DNA of 64,000 nt from Piliocolobus tephrosceles (lineage: Eukaryota; Chordata; Mammalia; Primates; Cercopithecidae), in NCBI RefSeq assembly GCF_002776525.5, contig NC_045446.1, positions 70,526,368 to 70,590,367 on the forward strand, in the 5' to 3' direction. The notes beneath the pieces were generated by a model. The model was not told where the DNA came from. It made no database searches and was given only the letters and a program-made list of their open reading frames with translations. The position numbers and the translations under genes were made by a program. Shown here one piece after another: positions 1 to 10,811 of the stretch (the first letter of the stretch is position 1; every line of letters begins with the position of its first letter).

Positions 1-444
1 GCTGAATCTTACCAGTTCATCATTTTTGTCTGCCTCACTCTAGGTGACATATGACAGGGCAGCAGATGGTCCTCAAATCCAAAAATTGACTATTTCTAGG
101 AGTGAAAATTGGTATAATGTATATCACAGTCTGGTAAGATATTAAACAGCTGAACTCTGACATTCTTAATAAAGATTATTATATAAAATACTAAGGGAAT
201 CACGCAGGCACAACTTTTTGACAATGATTTTGGGTACTGGTACATGATATCTAATCTTTAATAAAGGGACACATTTAGAAATTTAGAAATTTCAGTAGTC
301 TATAGAACAAAAAGGCAGAGAGAAGCCTTTTTGTTCTCTCTCTTTTAAGAAAATCTTTTACATGTTAAAAATATGAGGCTTTGAGAGCTAATGGAAAGAG
401 ATCTTGCTTTACATAATAGCACAGGAAAACGGGAATCTCAATGT
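1..444. other. No recognised feature
   Basis: A+T-rich sequence with short chance frames only. I see no repeat family I can name, no splice-bounded exon and no RNA gene. A small inverted repeat around 300-350 (aaaaaggcagagagaagcc followed by tttttgttctctctctttt) could fold weakly. Confidence 0.5.
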
Positions 445-505
445 ATCGGCTTCTCAGGTAATTAACTGAGACTCAGAGAAGTTAAGTGCCCTCCTCAGGA
501 GGGAA
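445..505 (-). repeat. MIR fragment
   Basis: The antisense MIR core is readable: aattaactgagactcagaga followed by agttaagtgccctcctcag, which matches the usual gaaactgag...cagagaggttaagt...cttgccc series. It is short and diverged, and its ends are not sharp. Confidence 0.5.
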
Positions 506-1010
506 TAGAATTTCCACTCCCGACTCCCCGCCCCACCCACAGGCCCAGCACTTCTCCCACCCAGCTTTCAGAGCAGCCTGATCCAGCCCTACTGCTGCAG
601 CAAGCCCCAAAAGTCCCGATCTTGAAAAGTTATTTCTCATTTCTCATTTATATTACTAATATTTTCAGCTTTCCCATCCTCACTTCTCATTATTCAAAAT
701 ATTTTACCAAATACAATTGTAAGTGTGTATGCACATATCTAAACATATACAAAATTTTGTCCAGCAGAAAATGTGTTTATGTAATAAGCTGCAGAGGATG
801 ACTAACTGTGTGGGATTTCATTAAGAAAAAAAAAAAGTAGTGGGGAAAAATTATCCTAACTGCATAGGATTTCATTTGGAAAAAAAAAAAGTGCAAAAAT
901 GAGAGAATCCTATGGATTAAAAAAAAGTTGAAAAACAATATAGACAACCCATCATCCCTTATTTTATTACAACATACTAAAAACTAAAGAAAGCTGCATT
1001 TATGGAATAG
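506..1010. other. Unassigned, with A-run pair
   Basis: The first part (520-620) is C-rich, then the sequence becomes A+T-rich. Two similar blocks at 802-840 and 855-894 each read ctaactg...ggatttcatt... followed by an 11-base A run, so this is a small local duplication with a unit near 53 bp. No gene is visible. Confidence 0.45.
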
Positions 1011-1014
1011 AGCC

Positions 1015-1200
1015 CATGTGTAAGCACTGTGCACAGCACTTTGCAGACCTCTGTCATTATGTCTTGGCGACAAGCCTGTAAGCAAGTATTTATCACGCCC
1101 CTCTTTGTAAACAAGGACACTGTCAGTTGTACACTTAAGCAGTAGTTACTTGGTAGAGGTGGGATTGAAACCCAGGTATGTCTGATGCTTTCCAGCATAT
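1015..1200 (-). repeat. MIR-type SINE remnant
   Basis: Antisense MIR signatures appear in order: agcactgtgcacagcacttt, then aacaaggacactg, then gtgggattgaaacccaggta, followed by tctgatgctttccagcat. The order matches the reverse complement of a MIR including its promoter-derived head. Diverged, but the series is convincing. Confidence 0.6.
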
Positions 1201-2243
1201 TGTGCTGTCTCTTCTTTCCAACATTTTTAAACTGGTAACCTTGTGGGCATTAATGAGCTCCTTGACCTTATAACCTGCTAGGTGAAGCAGCACATTCATT
1301 TAACTACCCTCAACCCACTGCTTTTGTGTGGTATTTAGAATTCTCTCTTTGAAGCAAAAAGGTAGTATTATTTCATCTATTTACTTCATGCATTTATTAA
1401 TTTCAACCTGCAAATATCTGTAGTACCTTGATTTGAACTTGAAAGAAAACTGAGTGTTTAAATATAATGTGTGAAGAATATATGGGATTTGTATTTCTAT
1501 GAGATGAACCCTGATTTCCTGGGCTAATATTGTCTAGTCTTGATAATCTATGGTTCCAGCAAACAATAAAAAACTATAAATTAGATCAATAAATGCCATG
1601 AGTTTCTGTGAAACATCCTGGTTTAGGGCACTTGAGAAACAGGATATTATGAACAGTACAGTGAACTAATTATTTCTGTATTTTATGAATGAAGTTTATG
1701 TTTGTAATTTTCTCATTTTTATTAAAGAGACAGATTGCATTTCATAATTTTTTGTTGCATCTACTGCTCACCTACTGAGCTGTGGAACACAGTTAAGTTG
1801 AACCAAGAATTTGCTACTGAGAAACTCAGGGGAGGTATTACTAGTTTTCAGCTGTTTTATAACAATGTATAAAGAAGCCGGAATTAGGGGGAAAGACGTA
1901 ACTTTAAGTCGGCCCCTATTGTGGACTAGACACATGGAGTTTACCAAAGTCATTTACTTAATCCTTATAATATTTGTGTTGAAATTATTATTCCCACTTA
2001 ATGGGTTGGTTCACAGCTATTAAATGATATGTTCAAGATCATTCACTTTGCAAATATACTTGATCCCAAATTCAAGAGAACCTATGCCTTTAACTCAGAG
2101 CATCTCAAATGCCTCCTTGAAAGCTTCCTGTGTTGGAGAAGCACAGATGTCTATAGCTGAGGTTCTGCAGTCACAGCCCAAAGAGGTAAACAAAAAATTC
2201 AATATGACTTTATGGTCTTAGAACTTTTCAGAAGTTTATTCCA
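1201..2243. other. No recognised feature
   Basis: A+T-rich unique-looking sequence. Short open frames on both strands (for example 1811-2023 and 2024-2221) show no similarity I recognise. They are not flanked by convincing splice or promoter signals, so I treat them as chance. Confidence 0.45.
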
Positions 2244-2583
2244 TGTATATGGTTTGACTGTGTCCCCACCCAAATCTCATCTTGAATTCCCATGTGTTGT
2301 GGGAGGGACCTGGTGGGAGGTAACTAAATCACACGGGCAGGTCTTTATCATGCTGTTCTCATGATAGTGAATAAGTCTCATGAGATCTGAGGGTTTCCCT
2401 GCAAAACTCTTTCTTTGCTACTGCCATCCATGTAAGATGTAACTTGCTCCTCCTTGCCTTCCACAATGATTGTGAGGCCTCCCCAGCCACATGGAACTAT
2501 GACTCCATTAAACATCTCTTTCTTTTATAAATTGTCCAGTCTTGGGTATGTCTTTATCAGCAGCACGAGAATGGACTAACACA
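2244..2583 (+). repeat. 5' LTR of a MaLR (THE1/MST type)
   Basis: The LTR opens with tgtatatggtttgactgtgt and closes with actaacaca. Inside are hallmark segments of the family: cccaaatctcatcttgaatt, gggagggacctggtgggagg, gtgaataagtctcatgagat and ttgggtatgtctttatcagc. It is shorter than the 3' copy (340 against 365 bp), mainly through a missing stretch after the agatctga motif. Confidence 0.88.
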
Positions 2584-4155
2584 GTAAATTGGTACCAGTA
2601 GAGTGGGGTGCTGCTGAAGATACCCCAAAATTTGAAAGTGACTTTGGAACTGGGTAACAGGCAGAGGCTGGAACAATTTGGAGGGCTCAGAAGAAGACAG
2701 GAAAATGTGGGGAAGTTTGGAACTCCCTCAAGCCTTGTTGAATGGCTTTGGCCAAAATTCAGACAATGATATGGACAATGAAATCCAGGCTGAGGAGGTC
2801 ACAGATGGTGATGAGAAACTTGTTGGGAACTTTAGGAAATGTGACTCTTGTTACCTGTATTAACAAAGAGACTGGTGACATTTTGTCCTTGCCCTAGAGA
2901 TTTGTGAAACTTTGAGCTTGAGAGAGATGATTTAGAGTATCTGGTGGAAGACATTTCTAAGCAGCAAAGCATTCCAGAGGTGACTTGGGTGTTGTTAAAG
3001 GCATTCAGTTTTAAAAGGGAAACAGAACATAAACGTTTTAAAAATTTGCCACCTGACAATGCAATAGAAAAGAAAATCACATTTTCCAAGGAGAAATTCA
3101 AGCTGGCTGCAGAAATTTGCATAAGGAAGGAGGAGCCAAATGTTAATCTCCAAGACAATGTGGAAAATGTCTCCTAGACATGTCAGAAGTCTTCATGGCA
3201 GTTCATCCCACAAACCCTGAGGTGTAGAACCAAAATATAGTTTCGTAGGCCAGGCCCAGTGTCCCCATGCTGCGTACAACCTAGGGAGTTGGTGCCATGT
3301 GTCACAGCCACTCCAGCAATGGCTGAAAGGGGCCAACATAGAGCTTGAACCATGGCTTCAGGGGCTATAAGTGCCCAGCCTTGGCAATTTCCATGTGGTG
3401 GTAAGCCTGCAAGTGCATAGACATCAATAATTGAGGTTTGGAAACCTCTGCCTAGATTTCAAAAGATGTATGGAGACACCTGGATGCCCAGGCAGAAGTT
3501 TGCTGCAGGGGCAGGGCCCTCATGGAGAATCTCTGGTAGGGCAGTGTGGAAGGGAAATGTAGGGTCAGAGCCCCCACACAAAGTCCCTACTGGGCACTGC
3601 CTAGTGAAGCTGTAAGAAGAGGGCCACTGTCCTCCAGACCCTGAGTGATAGATTCACTGACAGCTTGCACATGCACCTGGAAAGGCTGCAGACACTCAAT
3701 ACCAGCCTGTGAAAGCAGCCAGGAGGAATGCTGTACCCTGCAAAGACACGGGGATTAAGCTGCCCAATTCCATGGGAATCCACCTCTTGCAGCAGCATGA
3801 CCCAGATGTGAGACATGGAGTCAAAAGAGGTCATTTTGGAGCTTTAAGATTTGACTTCTCTGCTGAATTTCGAATTTGCATGGCCCGTAGCCCCTTTACT
3901 TTGACCAGTTTCTCCCATTTGGAAAGGCTGTATTTACCCAATACCTGTAACCTCACTGTATCTAGCAAGTAACTAGCTTGCTTTTTATTTTACAGGCTCA
4001 TAGGTGGAAGGGATTTGCCTTGTCTCAGATGAAACTTTGGACTGTGGACTTTTGAGTTAAGGCTGAAAAGAGTTAAGACTTTGGGGGACTGCTGAGAGGG
4101 CATAATTTATTTTGAAATGTGAGAACATGAGGTTTGGGAGGGAACAGGGGTGGAA
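2584..4155 (+). mobile_element. MaLR internal region (THE1/MST-int)
   Basis: This lies between two same-orientation MaLR LTRs. It starts with aaattggtaccagtagagtg and shows the typical gtgactttggaactgggtaa segment near 2637-2656. A purine-rich tract (gggagggaacaggggtggaa, 4136-4155) abuts the 3' LTR in the polypurine-tract position. MaLR internals derive from an ERVL gag remnant but are not coding here: the longest frames (2678-2863, 2944-3177, 3709-3972) are short and separate. Length near 1.6 kb is normal for the family. Confidence 0.85.
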
Positions 4156-4520
4156 TGATATGGTTTGGCTGTGTGCCCCCTGACATTTCATCTTGAATTC
4201 CTACATGTTGTGATAAGGACATGATGGGAAGTAATTGAATCATGGGGGCAGGTCTTTCCTGTGCTGTTTTTTTTTTTATGATAGTGAATAAGTCTCATGA
4301 GATCTGATGGTTTTAAAAATGGGAGTTTCCCTGTACAACAAGCTCTCTCTTTGCCTGCTGCCTTTTAGGTTAGATGAGACTTGCTCCTCCTTGCCTTCCA
4401 CCATGATTGTGGGACCTCCCCAGCCACTTGGAACTGTAAGTCCATTAAACCTCTCTTTCTTTTGTAAATTGTCCAGTCTTGGGTATGTCTTTATCAGCAG
4501 CACAGGAACAAACTAATACA
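4156..4520 (+). repeat. 3' LTR of the MaLR provirus
   Basis: It opens with tgatatggtttggctgtgtg and ends with aactaataca. The order of internal segments is the same as in the 5' LTR, including gtgaataagtctcatgagat, ctccttgccttccaccatga and ttgggtatgtctttatcagc. A T-run (4267-4277) interrupts it. No exact 5-bp target duplication is visible around the pair. Confidence 0.88.
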
Positions 4521-5010
4521 CCAGGTTTATTTTAATGTACAAAATGTTTTAAATTAAATTACTTTTTCTTAGTAGACTCCACAGGAACAATCATCTTGTT
4601 TTTTTATGAATTTTTAAACCACCCTTCCACAGGCAATCTCCTTATCCTGGCTCTTTTCTCTTCTCTATGAAGCTGTTATATCTGCAGAAAATTCCCTAAA
4701 ACAGAAGCTTTCCTTCTGGTGGCTTCCAGTTTTGCTCTTCTCACAACTTTGGATGTTACAAAAATTCCTCAGTGTCAGTCTCCATCATGTCATTATTCTT
4801 TTAGGTTCCAGCTGAGGCTGCTTCATGGCTGTCTCAGTCCTCTCAAAATCACCATGCCCCTCTTTCTGTTATTTAAAGTTATTAAGTCAGGGGTAACTCC
4901 AGGGGACTTAGCATTAGGTCAAACTTATGTTTGGTTCAACTCTGGCCTGGAAAATTATATTCTTCTTATTAAAAACAACTATAACTGTGGCAGCTTTTAG
5001 ACTGCTAAAC
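4521..5010. other. No recognised feature
   Basis: Unique-looking sequence after the MaLR. The frame at 4719-5000 shows no domain, signal or coiled coil I recognise. Confidence 0.45.
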
Positions 5011-5014
5011 ACAC

Positions 5015-5150
5015 TGAAGGGATTTTAATGTATATTATTTACAAGAACTCTAAAAGTGTCATCATTATCTCCATTTTCAGATTAGAAATCAAATAAAAAA
5101 CAAAAGCTGTCACTTAATAAGATTTATCACTTCCCAAGTTTACAGTCTAG
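5015..5150 (-). repeat. Possible MIR/L2-type remnant
   Basis: The series tatattatttacaagaactc, atcattatctccattttcag, then aagctgtcacttaa resembles the antisense tail and core of a MIR. The match is weak and could be L2-related. Confidence 0.35.
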
Positions 5151-5155
5151 TAAAT

Positions 5156-5197
5156 GAAACAAAACAAAACAAAACAAAAAAACCCAAAACAAAACAG
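5156..5197 (+). repeat. (AAAAC)n simple repeat
   Basis: Repeated aaaac units run through about 40 bases, with one expanded A run in the middle. No linked feature. Confidence 0.85.
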
Positions 5198-5810
5198 TAA
5201 CAAGTAGTTCTTTATAAACACATGCACATGTACCTATCTGGATTTATATCCTGATACCCTGGCCAATAGCCACTGCTCATGCTAATCTCCATAAGTATGG
5301 AAGGAATTCTTAACTTGAACCCAAGCTAATAAATGAACTTTCTTCTCTCCCTTTATCCATCCCCTCTTTACCTCTCCATTCTTAACCACAACTCAGCCAT
5401 CTGGGAGGCACCCTTAGATTTCTTCTGTACCAGAGGCTATTAGTGGTCTTGAATTCTGAGTTCTGGTTGCATAAAAATCAATGGACATGATGGTAATAAC
5501 TAACAGGAACTCCTTTCAGATTTCAATACAGAGGACTTTCACTTTTTTTTGAGTAATTTTCAATACCTATTATTCATGTAGTCATTCACTAATTTAATAC
5601 ACATTTGTAAAGCACCTACAATATATTAGACTACACTAGTGCCATCATAGTCTACTTGCAACCTGTTTTTTCTCCAGTAGGTATTCCTAGGTATCCCCTT
5701 CTACCTTGCTTTCTTTAGACAGCCTTCAATCCAACAAGGTGTAAAAGGTTTTGACCTCTGTCTCTGAAAACACACCTTGCCCACTAACTGGAAGTAAAAA
5801 TATCACCACC
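5198..5810. other. No recognised feature
   Basis: Mixed sequence without a nameable repeat. The phrase aaagcacctacaatatatta near 5611 may be a trace of an old mammal-wide repeat, but I cannot assign it. Confidence 0.4.
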
Positions 5811-6126
5811 AAGAGGCTGATGTGGTTGCTCATGCCTGTAATCCCAGCACTTTGGGAGGCTAAGCCAGGAGGATGACTTGAGCCCAGGGGCTTGAAACTA
5901 GCATGCACAATATGGCAAGGCTCTGTTTCTACGAAACATAAATGAATAAAATTAAAATAAAAAAGTTAGTCAGGTGGTGGTAGACCTGTAGTCCCAGCTA
6001 CTCAGGAGGTTAAGGTGAGAGGATCCGTTGAGCCCAGGAGATCAAGGTTGCAATGAGTTATGGTCATGCCACTGTACTCCAGCCTGAGTGACAGAGCAAG
6101 ACATTTTCTCAAAAAAAAAAAAAAAA
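5811..6126 (+). mobile_element. AluJ-type SINE
   Basis: Both Alu arms are present, joined by an A-rich linker, with a terminal A run at 6111-6126. Many substitutions and the J-type ggatgacttgagcccagg mark it as old. An imperfect target duplication flanks it (aatatcaccac at 5800-5810, aatatcaacag at 6128-6138). Confidence 0.92.
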
Positions 6127-6559
6127 GAATATCAACAGCATCCCTCTCATTGACATCATTCAAAATATCATAATTTTTTTAAAAAATACACTTGTGATTC
6201 CATTTTAAATTTAAGTGATTTAACACAAATTGGGTTAATTCAGACATTAATCCCATTTCACAAACGAAAAGAAAGCTTAACTTTTAACTCTGTAAATTTG
6301 TACTGAAACAGAGTTCCTACTCCAATTCTAGTATTTTTCCCTTGCACCAAGCTATTATAAATAACATATAAACCAATTTTCCTTAAAAAGCACATGAAAT
6401 ATATCACATATATACACACATACACAAACACACAATGCATGCTAAAATGGTAATAAAAATAAATTGTAGAAGCTAATAAAAATATTCTAAAAACAAATAG
6501 AATTACTGTAATTGATAATAAATTTTGCTCTGAGTTTTCTAGCAGCCAAGATAAACACA
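6127..6559. other. No recognised feature
   Basis: A+T-rich sequence with a short TA/CA-rich stretch near 6395-6435 (tatcacatatatacacacat). The minus-strand frame at 6258-6560 looks like a chance frame in A+T-rich DNA. Confidence 0.4.
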
Positions 6560-6745
6560 ATTAGAATTTAATGAAAAAAATATAGTTTTAATTAATTATT
6601 TTAAATTGACAAATAAAAATTGTATATATTTATCAGGTACAACACGTTGTTTTGAAATATGTATTCATTGTGGAATGGCTACATCAAGCTAATTAATACA
6701 TGCATCACCTCACATACATATTGAAAATATATGTATTTTAAGTCA
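6560..6745 (+). mobile_element. L1 3' UTR fragment (older L1)
   Basis: The phrases aaattgacaaataaaaattg, gttttgaaatatgtattcat, tgtggaatggctacatcaag and ctaattaatacatgcatcac follow the order seen in the 3' UTR of older primate and mammalian L1 elements. The 5' part is missing. Confidence 0.6.
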
Positions 6746-6879
6746 TTTAGGGAGTGCTGATATTTCTAAAACACATCAGATGAAATCTGTGAAGTGATAT
6801 TCTAGGAACATATCAGCAGTAAATCACGTTTTCCAAGCTGTGGTCCCAGTCTCAGACACTGAGAACTTTTCATGAGATA

Positions 6880-7065
6880 CCTGAGTGGGTCTCCCATTCA
6901 GAGCCCCAGTGAGAGGCACTCATTTCAGGGAACAGCTCACCCACAGCCTGAGAGAGAGAATATATCAGACAAAGAACTAGAATACAGCAGTTAAAATTTC
7001 ACTCAGAAAGATTTAAGACAAGACAATTTAATGAAGAGAGCTCACAAAAATAGTCAAGGTTCAAA
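6880..7065 (-). repeat. Left part of an older repeat split by L1
   Basis: Sequence up to the L1 (agatttaagacaagacaatt, then gaagagagctcacaaaaata) appears to continue on the far side of the L1 at 8324. Together they look like one old LTR-like or L1M element in inverse orientation, class not resolved. Confidence 0.35.
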
Positions 7066-8323
7066 ACGAGGCAATGGGGAAAAGACTCCTTATTCAGTTA
7101 ACGGTGCTAGGATACTGGCTAGCCATAAACAGAAGATTGAAGCTGGACCCCTTTTTAACATCATATACAAAAATCAAGTCAAGATGGATTAAAGACTTAA
7201 ATGTAAAACCCAAAAGTATAAAAATCCTCGAAGACAACCTGGGCAATACCATCCTGGACCTAAGAACGGGCAAAGATTTCATGACAAAGACACCAAAAGG
7301 AATCACAACAAAAGCAAAAATTGACAAATGGGATCTAATTAAACTTAAGAGCTTCTGCACAGCAAAAGAAACTATCAACAGAGTAAACAGACAACCTACA
7401 GAGTGGGAGAAAATATTTGCAAATTATCCATCTGAAAATGGTTTAATATCTAGCTTCTGTAAGGAACTTAAACAAATTTACAAGAGTAAAACAACTGCAT
7501 TAAAAAGTGGGCAAAGGGCATAAACTGACACTTCTCAAAAAAAAAAAAAATACATGTGGCCAATAAGCATATGAAAAAAAGCTCAATAGCACTGATCATG
7601 AGAGAAATGAAAATCAAAACCACAATGACATATCATCTCACACCAGTCAGAATGGCTGTCATCAAAAAAGCAAATTCTGGTGAGGTTGCAGAGAAAAGGG
7701 AGTTGGTGGGAGTGTAAATTAGTGCAACCATGTGGAAAGCAGTATGGTTATTCCTCAGAGAGCTAAAAGAGGAACTACCATTTGACCCAGCAATCCCATT
7801 GTTGAGTATATACCCAGAGGAATATAAAACATTCTATCATAAAGACACATACAAATGTTCATTGCAGCACTGTACGCAATAGCAAAGACATGGAATCAAC
7901 CAAAATGCCCATCAATGACAGACTGCATAAAGAAAATGTGGCACATAACTATTGTGGAATATTATGCAGCCATAAAAAAAGAATGCGATCATGTCTTTTG
8001 TGGGAACAGGGATGGAGCTGGAGGCTATCATTCTTAGCAAACTAACACAGGAACAGAAAACCAAATACTGCACATTCTCACTTTTAAGTGGGAGCTAAAT
8101 GATAAGAACTTATGAACACAAAGAAAGAAACAACAGACGTTGAGGTCTACTTGAGAGAGGAGGGTGAGAGGAGGGAGAGGAGCAGAAAAGATAACTATTG
8201 GGTACTCAGCTTAATACTTGCGTGATATAATAATATGTATAATAAACCCCCATGACACGTTTATATATGTAACAAATCATCACATGTACCTCCATACCTA
8301 ATATAAAAATAAAAAATAAAAAC
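7066..8323 (+). mobile_element. 5'-truncated L1 (L1PA/L1PB type)
   Basis: The element holds the last part of L1 ORF2 and the 3' UTR, ending in an A-rich tail (aatataaaaataaaaaataa). Familiar landmarks include gacccagcaatcccattg (7786), attgtggaatattatgcagc (7950) and the taatacttgcgtgatataat region of the 3' UTR. A diverged target duplication flanks it (gtcaaggttcaaa at 7053, gtcaaagttaaag at 8324). It covers about one fifth of a full L1, so it is dead on arrival. Confidence 0.92.
7074..7523 (+). pseudogene. L1 ORF2 C-terminal remnant
   Basis: A 149-codon open stretch corresponds to the region near the C-terminal end of the L1 ORF2 protein, downstream of the reverse transcriptase domain. Readable landmarks are LAINRRLKLDPFLTSYTKIK, then SRWIKDLNVKP, then KIDKWDLIKLKSFCTAKETI. 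In an intact L1 this protein supplies endonuclease and reverse transcriptase activity. Here both catalytic domains are absent because the copy is 5'-truncated. The frame ends at a mutational stop in gggcataaactgac, and further ORF2-related sequence (such as the frame at 7855-8037) lies beyond it in other frames. The initial ATG is internal to the original protein and not a true start. There is no promoter, and I expect no product. Confidence 0.85.
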
Positions 8324-8710
8324 TGTCAAAGTTAAAGAGAACAATACAAAATATTAAGGTACTCAAGGATGGGCAAGCAACAGCAAGAAAACTTCTCCAC
8401 AATTATGCCTGAAAAGTCACAGGGAGAAAAGGGGGTCCTCAGGACCTGTGAGAGCCAGGGTCATGAAGGAAGTTGCACCCACCAGCAGCTATAGTCACAG
8501 AGTAAGAAGCTATTACCAAAAACCAGCAGGAAGGGGAGAGACATACTCCAACTTTTCTCTCCCTTTACCAGCATGTTTCTTCTTGTCACCTCCTATCAGC
8601 CAAACTCTACCAGAGACCAGAGGGCAAGGAAACCCTGAAGACATCAGGAGGGCCAGCCTTCAGGTCACAGGACTGAACACTGAGGCAGGAGAAAGGTGGT
8701 AAAAGACTTC
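8324..8710 (-). repeat. Right part of the older repeat hosting the L1
   Basis: The text tgaaaagtcacagggagaaa, gggtcatgaaggaagttgca and actctaccagagaccagagg is of a kind that recurs in old primate interspersed repeats. It pairs with 6880-7065 as the other half of the split element. The plus-strand frame at 8448-8702 lies within it and is not a gene. Family name not resolved. Confidence 0.4.
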
Positions 8711-8720
8711 AAATAGCACA

Positions 8721-8890
8721 TCAGCGTTTTCGAGTCTTGGCTTCTGTACTCACTATGTGAAACTGGGCAAGTTACTGCCCCTTTTGGAGTCCTCCTCTCC
8801 TTAGTGGGCTAAGTGAAATAATAGATAAGGATTTAACATCACCACTATAAACATAATGGACATTCTGTAAACATTTGCTGAATATAAACC
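8721..8890 (+). repeat. MIR SINE
   Basis: The MIR order is clear: gagtcttggcttctgtactc, then cactatgtgaaactgggcaa, then gttactgccccttttggagt, and a tail reading cattctgtaaacatttgctg. Diverged but in register. Confidence 0.72.
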
Positions 8891-9644
8891 TGAATTAAAA
8901 TGGTAGTGCCTTGTGGCACTGGGTAGAAAGAATTTGATTTACAGTTTTGTAGGCAAGGGGAGGGCCATGAATGAAGCCCAATTTCCTGAAGAGCTAAGCT
9001 AAATACAGTTATGCTCCTTAGAAGCTAAATGATGGCTTCAGATCTAAAGATCAAGTCAAACCTCAACGTCTCTACAGCCTTAAGTGGACATTTAGTTGGA
9101 ATCTCAAACAACAACAAGGGTTTTAAAATATATTAACAGTTATATATTTAATCTTTGGTGCTGAAAAGCCAAAGAAGGTATTGAAGTGACATATTGCTTA
9201 CTGACTCATGTCAGGAAACTACAGGTTTGTGCTAGGCTGATCCTGGGGAAGCTGCCTTTTGTAGAAATGGTCTCTAGCACAAATAAGTGAATCATACTCT
9301 ACCAAGTATCCAGGCACAGTAGCCTGACCCAACCAGAATTAATCTAACTTCCTTTTTTCCTAGAGAAAGAAACTAAATTCTGTAGGCACTGAGTGAACCA
9401 TGTTCATAGCAGCTTTCCAGAGAAGGAAGCCCAGACTTTTCTGTTACTGAGACTCCTAAACAGTCATCCACTCATGAGTTTTGAGTTGTTTACTTCTCTT
9501 TTCATGACACAAGATACTTCAATACTTTCAAATAACTTACTTTTTAAAAAGTTTAAAGTAGTTACTATCAGTTTTTATTGCTAGCAACAACAAGAACTTA
9601 AGCTAATACGAAATTTTTTATCTTGGTTTATTTAAGGTTTCTCC
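8891..9644. other. No recognised feature
   Basis: Unique-looking sequence. The frame at 9393-9584 shows nothing recognisable. Confidence 0.45.
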
Positions 9645-9842
9645 CTTGGAGCTATTCACATTTTGGACAATTCTGTGTTGTGAGGGCCTGCCCTGTGTGT
9701 TGTAGGGGGATTGGCAACATCCCTGCCCTCTACTCATTAGATGCTAGTGGCAACCCCCAACTGTCACAATGAAAAATGTTCCAAGGCAATGCCAAATATC
9801 TTCTGGAGGGATATGATTGCCCCCAGTTGAGAGCCACTGATG
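9645..9842 (+). mobile_element. MER20 (hAT-Charlie) DNA transposon
   Basis: A non-autonomous DNA transposon. Landmarks are ggagctattcacattttgga, gacaattctgtgttgtgagg, cctctactcattagatgcta and ccccagttgagagccactga, the last carrying the terminal inverted repeat. Length near 200 bp fits the family. Non-coding. Confidence 0.85.
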
Positions 9843-9950
9843 TAGACTAACAGGAAGCTACAAATGGAAAAGTAACATTACTTATCCTTGTATACTGTTT
9901 TCAGGTAGGAAGGTCCTAGGTTTAAAATAGTGTTTAATAAAGTTGATTCA

Positions 9951-10172
9951 AGTCAATCTATGGCTTAAATCCTAGCTCTACCACTTTCTATGTGACCTTG
10001 GATAAATTATTTAACCTCTCTGAGTCGCTGATTCCCTACTTTTAAAATGGAGATGATAATTAAACTCTGCTAATAATTATGCAGAATTAACAGGATAGTA
10101 TATGAGTACAAAATTAACAGGATACTGTATGAGTACAAACTGTCAAACACATAGTAGGACTTCAACTAGAGC
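9951..10172 (+). repeat. MIR SINE with internal tandem duplication
   Basis: The MIR core reads aaatcctagctctaccactt, then tatgtgaccttggataaatt, then atttaacctctctgag. Its second half contains a 27-bp unit (aattaacaggatagtatatg...) present twice in tandem at 10085-10111 and 10112-10138 with two differences. It ends with aaacacatagtaggacttca. Confidence 0.82.
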
Positions 10173-10751
10173 TAGTATAGACCCGCTTTCCTCAGCATTA
10201 GTGCATTCCACTTAGAAATAATTCGGTCGTTCTTTATTAAATAAATAAATGGTTTAAAAGCCTGTAGCCGTGCATATGCATACATATGTGGTCATTTCCA
10301 ATACTTCTGCTTGTTTATAATAAAATTTCAATTAAGTAAGAGAGACAAAACTCTTGTTTGCTCAAAAATATCAAGGTAATTAATAATGATGGGAAACAAA
10401 TGCCCTGGTGTTTAATAGGGAATTTAGCAAAATATTATATTTTCCCTGTTTGCTATATCTACACGTGGTCTTCCAGGCAAACACAAAGCTGCATGTAAAT
10501 CACTTATGTGCCAAGTTCTTAAAATAACAAAGTCATAATTTTCCCAAAGCCTGTGCAACTCCCAACTAGTAGACTACATACAGTGATGACTTTCAGGCTC
10601 CTTAGATAGTAGAAATTCTACTGAATTGTTCTCCTAAAACAGACCTTTTCCCCAATTTTATCAACAAATAAATTTATTAGCACCAAAAGGGTCCCAAAGG
10701 ATAACATTGGTGGGAGGCAACTGGCATGCTGATGGGATGAATTTTAGTCAG
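10173..10751. other. No recognised feature
   Basis: Unique-looking, A+T-rich. I see no repeat, exon or RNA gene. Possible regulatory conservation cannot be judged from one sequence. Confidence 0.45.
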
Positions 10752-10811
10752 ACTTTGCTCCAGCCTCGGTGACAGAGCAAGATTCCGTCTCCAAAAAAAA
10801 AAAAAAAAAAA
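10752..10811 (+). mobile_element. Alu 3'-end fragment
   Basis: Only the last part of an Alu right arm is present (ctccagcctcggtgacagag, then caagattccgtctcc) followed by an 18-20 base A run. A severely 5'-truncated insertion or a deletion remnant. Confidence 0.8.

Noticed and set aside
2678..3972. Frames inside the MaLR internal region as a gag gene
   Set aside because: They are short, disconnected and typical of non-coding THE1/MST internals.
10085..10138. Possible CRISPR-like repeat
   Set aside because: Only two adjacent units with no spacers, inside a MIR in primate DNA.
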